A stretch of 64,000 nt of DNA from contig CM074856.1 of the NCBI GenBank assembly GCA_037501455.1, positions 21,349,001 through 21,413,000 on the forward strand. The letters run 5' to 3'. This DNA is from Lantana camara (Eukaryota > Streptophyta > Magnoliopsida > Lamiales > Verbenaceae). Shown here one piece after another: positions 61,635 to 64,000 of this stretch. The notes beneath the pieces were generated by a model. The model did no database searches and was not told the origin of the DNA. It worked only from the letters and a program-made list of their open reading frames with translations. The translations under genes and the position numbers were made by a program. Numbering within the stretch: position 1 is the stretch's first letter; every line of letters starts with the position of its first letter.

Positions 61635-62541
61635 ATGGATGCAAATAAAATGACACATAGAAAGCTAAACTTTTCTTCTGATGACAATAATAAAGAAAAA
61701 GAAGATATGATTGATACTGAGAAAATTCCAAAAATTGGTATGGAATTTGATACTGAGGAAGACGCATATAATTTTTATAATCAGTATGCGAAGTCAGAAG
61801 GCTTTAGTGTTTGGATCATAAAGATTCTAGTGGAAGAATTCTTGACAGAACATATTGTTGTTCGCGTCAAGGTAGCAGATCAAAATATAAAAGAGATGTA
61901 AATGTTAAATCTCATCAACCAGAATCTGGAACACGGTGTGGTGTAATGATGCAAGTCAAAGTCGCGATACTTGCAAATATAAAGTTGTTAAATTTGTGGT
62001 TGAACATAGTCGTCATGAGCTTGCAACTTCTTATAAAGTCCATGTATTGAGGTCTCATCAAGAATATGACTATTGCACATAAATCACAAGCAATTGATAT
62101 AAGTAATTCTGGAATAGCGCCTAGAAATGGCTTTACCCTGATGGCTGAACAGGTCGGAGGACGAGATAAAATTGGATTCACTTGTGAAGATTATAAAAAT
62201 TATTTGCGGTCAAAGAGAACTGTAGAAATGAAAATTGGTGATACAGGAGGTGTACTTGAATACTTGCAACATAGACAATTTCAAGATCCACAATTGTTTT
62301 ATGCAATCCAAGTTGATAACGAAGATATGTCAGCTAATATATTGTGGATTGATGCACAAATGAAGGAAAAATGGGCACTGGTTTATGGAAGAGAGACAAT
62401 TTGTGCAGATATGGCTACTACTCAGCGTAGTGAAAGTATGAATAGTATTCTGAAAAAGTATGTGAGATACAAATATAATTTGATGTATCAGTTTATTGCA
62501 TGGATTTGTAGGGCAAATTTAGCTAAATTCAAGCAGTTTTA
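61635..62541 (+). pseudogene. FAR1-related (FRS, MULE-derived) pseudogene lacking the transposase core
   Basis: The FAR1 DNA-binding domain is recognisable (GMEFDTEEDAYNFYNQYAKS, then after a frameshift RILDRTYCCSRQGSRSKYKR, CKYKVVKF and VEHSHELAT-like). Next come GFTLMAEQVGGRDKIGFT and GGVLEYLQHRQFQDPQLFYA. WIDAQMK at about 62365 joins directly to EKWALVYGRETICADMATTQ and RSESMNSILKKYV. In intact relatives a MULE transposase core of roughly 200 residues lies between these, so an internal deletion removed the DDE segment. At least two frameshifts occur in the first half. The end is not native. Confidence 0.8.
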
Positions 62542-62650
62542 AGAACTTATAACGTGATTTATGCTCCTTATTAGGTACCTTTTACCTTGGAGTTGGAAAG
62601 ACGGATAAAAGCAAAACCATGCAATAAAGGGCGAAAAACGAGAGATTTCT

Positions 62651-62940
62651 AGGGGACACGCCCGTGTCCCCGTGGCAGAGCAAACTGAGACACGCCCGTG
62701 TCTCAGTACAGAAGTGATCCTCGGAGTTCAGGAGGTGACACGCCCGTGTCACCTATGTAGAGAAAATTGTTGCACGCCCGTGACCAGGTACAGAGAAGCT
62801 GGAGATCATGACACCCCCGTGTCATTGAGAAGAACAGATCTTGACACCCCCGTGTCAAGTGGAAAAGCGCAAACACGATTTTATTTCGTGACACGGGCGT
62901 GTCACATTTGAAGGCATGACCCTTGCACGCCCGTGTCACG
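62651..62940. repeat. Eight ACACGCCCGTGT-type palindromes with unit-specific arms
   Basis: Units are GGGGACACGCCCGTGTCCCC, TGAGACACGCCCGTGTCTCA, a 10-bp-arm unit beginning AGGTGACACG, a weak unit GCACGCCCGTGACC, ATGACACCCCCGTGTCAT, CTTGACACCCCCGTGTCAAG, GTGACACGGGCGTGTCAC (core inverted), and GCACGCCCGTGTCAC. Six have perfectly complementary arms that differ between units. Confidence 0.85.
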
Positions 62941-62964
62941 GGGCGGTTTCAGAATTCGGAGTTC

Positions 62965-62972
62965 TATATATA
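62965..62972 (+). promoter_or_regulatory. TATA box of the Tat-like LTR
   Basis: TATATATA in TTCTATATATACGCGG, 25 bases after the palindrome cluster. It is the likely LTR promoter. Confidence 0.6.
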
Positions 62973-64000
62973 CGCGGATTTGAGGCGGAATAAGAGAGCT
63001 TTTGGACTACTCTTTTCCCAGAAGTTCAAGAACACTTGGAGATAGAAGAAACACGAAGATAGAGAGTTGAAGATTCATTCCAATCACAAGACTTTGTCAA
63101 TTTGGTTTTATTTACTGCTTTCCGATCAAACTAATTCCTCAAGTTTTGGTTTTTCAATTCTAGCATAATCTAGTTAGTTGCTTGAGATTCGTTTTTGGAT
63201 ACTTAGGTTAGAATTCAGAATTATTAATTCCGTTTTGATGTTTATGTTAGACATGAGTATTTTGAATGCAATTCCTTTGATTTTAATGAGTTTTAATTCA
63301 AATATGAGGAACTAATCTCCTAGGGTTAGGGGGTAAGGATTATGCATCTAAGGTGTTTGAATTAATGCTTGAGTAAATTTGTGTGATTCTTTGTTAGGAA
63401 AACGGTATTGAATAAGCTGGGAATGGATTGGCCATCCATGAACATGTTGTAAATTATCCGATAATCAAGAGATTGAGGATAATTGAGAGTGTTTTCTGAA
63501 ACTTAGATCTTTTGGGCTTAAAGAAATTTAACCCTAATTTCTACAACCCGTATTTAGAATTCCATGCCAAGCCGCTAGGTTTTAAATACACTAATCTTGT
63601 TCTATTCGATTAATTTGGTTACTAAGTGATTGTGAGAACAACACTTGGCTTAATTAATTAGACATCTAGCCTTCGAAAGAAGCTAGGTATAACATCGTGA
63701 TTAGGTTGAAGAATCATACATCCGTACTTAAGTATTGCTTTGATCATAAAAGAGCATATGATTTACTCCCCGACCTATTTTAATTAAGTGGTTAAATCTT
63801 GCGTTATTTGTTAGCTCGTGTGTTTGATTACTTATTATTTAAGTTTAATTTTGTCATAGTAGTATAGCACAACTCTGTCAATCTTTTCCGGTCTTTAGAT
63901 TAGAAATAGTCATAAAAGTGGTTGTTGAATTCCCTTCCCTGTGGATACGATACCTTAAGTGTTGCAATCGGATTTAGAACTTACACTTGGGTTCAAGATT

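Larger units (their letters stand above)
62555..64000 (+). mobile_element. Tat/Athila-like Ty3/gypsy LTR, running off the right edge
   Basis: Starts near TGATTTATGCTCCTTATTAG, then the ACCTTTTACCTTGGAGTTGG block typical of these LTRs, a palindrome cluster, a TATA box, and near the end CCCTTCCCTGTGGATACGAT, a block common in the U5 region. No coding sequence. The left boundary is uncertain by some bases. Confidence 0.55.

Overview
This window is plant nuclear DNA, most likely from a eudicot. The evidence is short phase-consistent spliceosomal introns, plant-specific gene families (a PUB43/44-type ARM-repeat protein, pectin methylesterase, a pectin methylesterase inhibitor, FAR1-related), a nuclear piece of mitochondrial rpl16, and many nested plant transposons. 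The sequence alone does not identify the species.

Layout: 1-3267 (+) is the 3' end of an AQUARIUS/EMB2765-type spliceosomal RNA helicase gene (four exons visible). 5407-8566 (+) is a complete three-exon ARM-repeat gene of the PUB43/44 type in which the U-box is missing and an acidic linker sits in its place. From 8987 to 33949 lies a head-to-tail minus-strand array of nine pectin methylesterase (PME) pseudogene copies with a basic unit of about 1.85 kb. Every copy that keeps the relevant part of exon 1 has the same premature stop. Copies 1-6 are free of transposons. Copies 7-9 are split by a copia remnant (18296-20526), a gag-only gypsy element (21357-25576, target duplication GCATC), a chromovirus-like LTR remnant that holds a Pack-MULE carrying a piece of an SCL3-type GRAS gene (27708-28575), a solo LTR (30746-33851, target duplication TGTTT), and further LTR and pol remnants out to 43445.

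45379-45915 (-) is an intact secreted PME inhibitor (PMEI) gene. 53949-56325 (-) is an intact two-exon PME gene related to the pseudogene array and retaining the catalytic residues. The region is therefore a PME/PMEI cluster: one apparently functional enzyme, one potential inhibitor, and a decayed amplified array. Between and beyond them are a non-autonomous hAT element (48545-49513, target duplication CTTTTGAA), a fragment of mitochondrial rpl16 (57438-57670), a long-TIR element (58512-59346), a poly(A)-tailed retroposed sequence with an 18-bp target duplication (60784-61561), a FAR1-related pseudogene lacking its transposase core (61635-62541), and the start of a Tat/Athila-like gypsy LTR running off the right edge.

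One pattern recurs outside the genes. Four LTRs (copia, two chromovirus-like, Tat-like) each carry a cluster of short GC-rich palindromes. In the Tat-like LTR the arm sequences differ from unit to unit but stay complementary within each unit. All statements rest on reading the sequence and on family knowledge; no searches or alignments were run.
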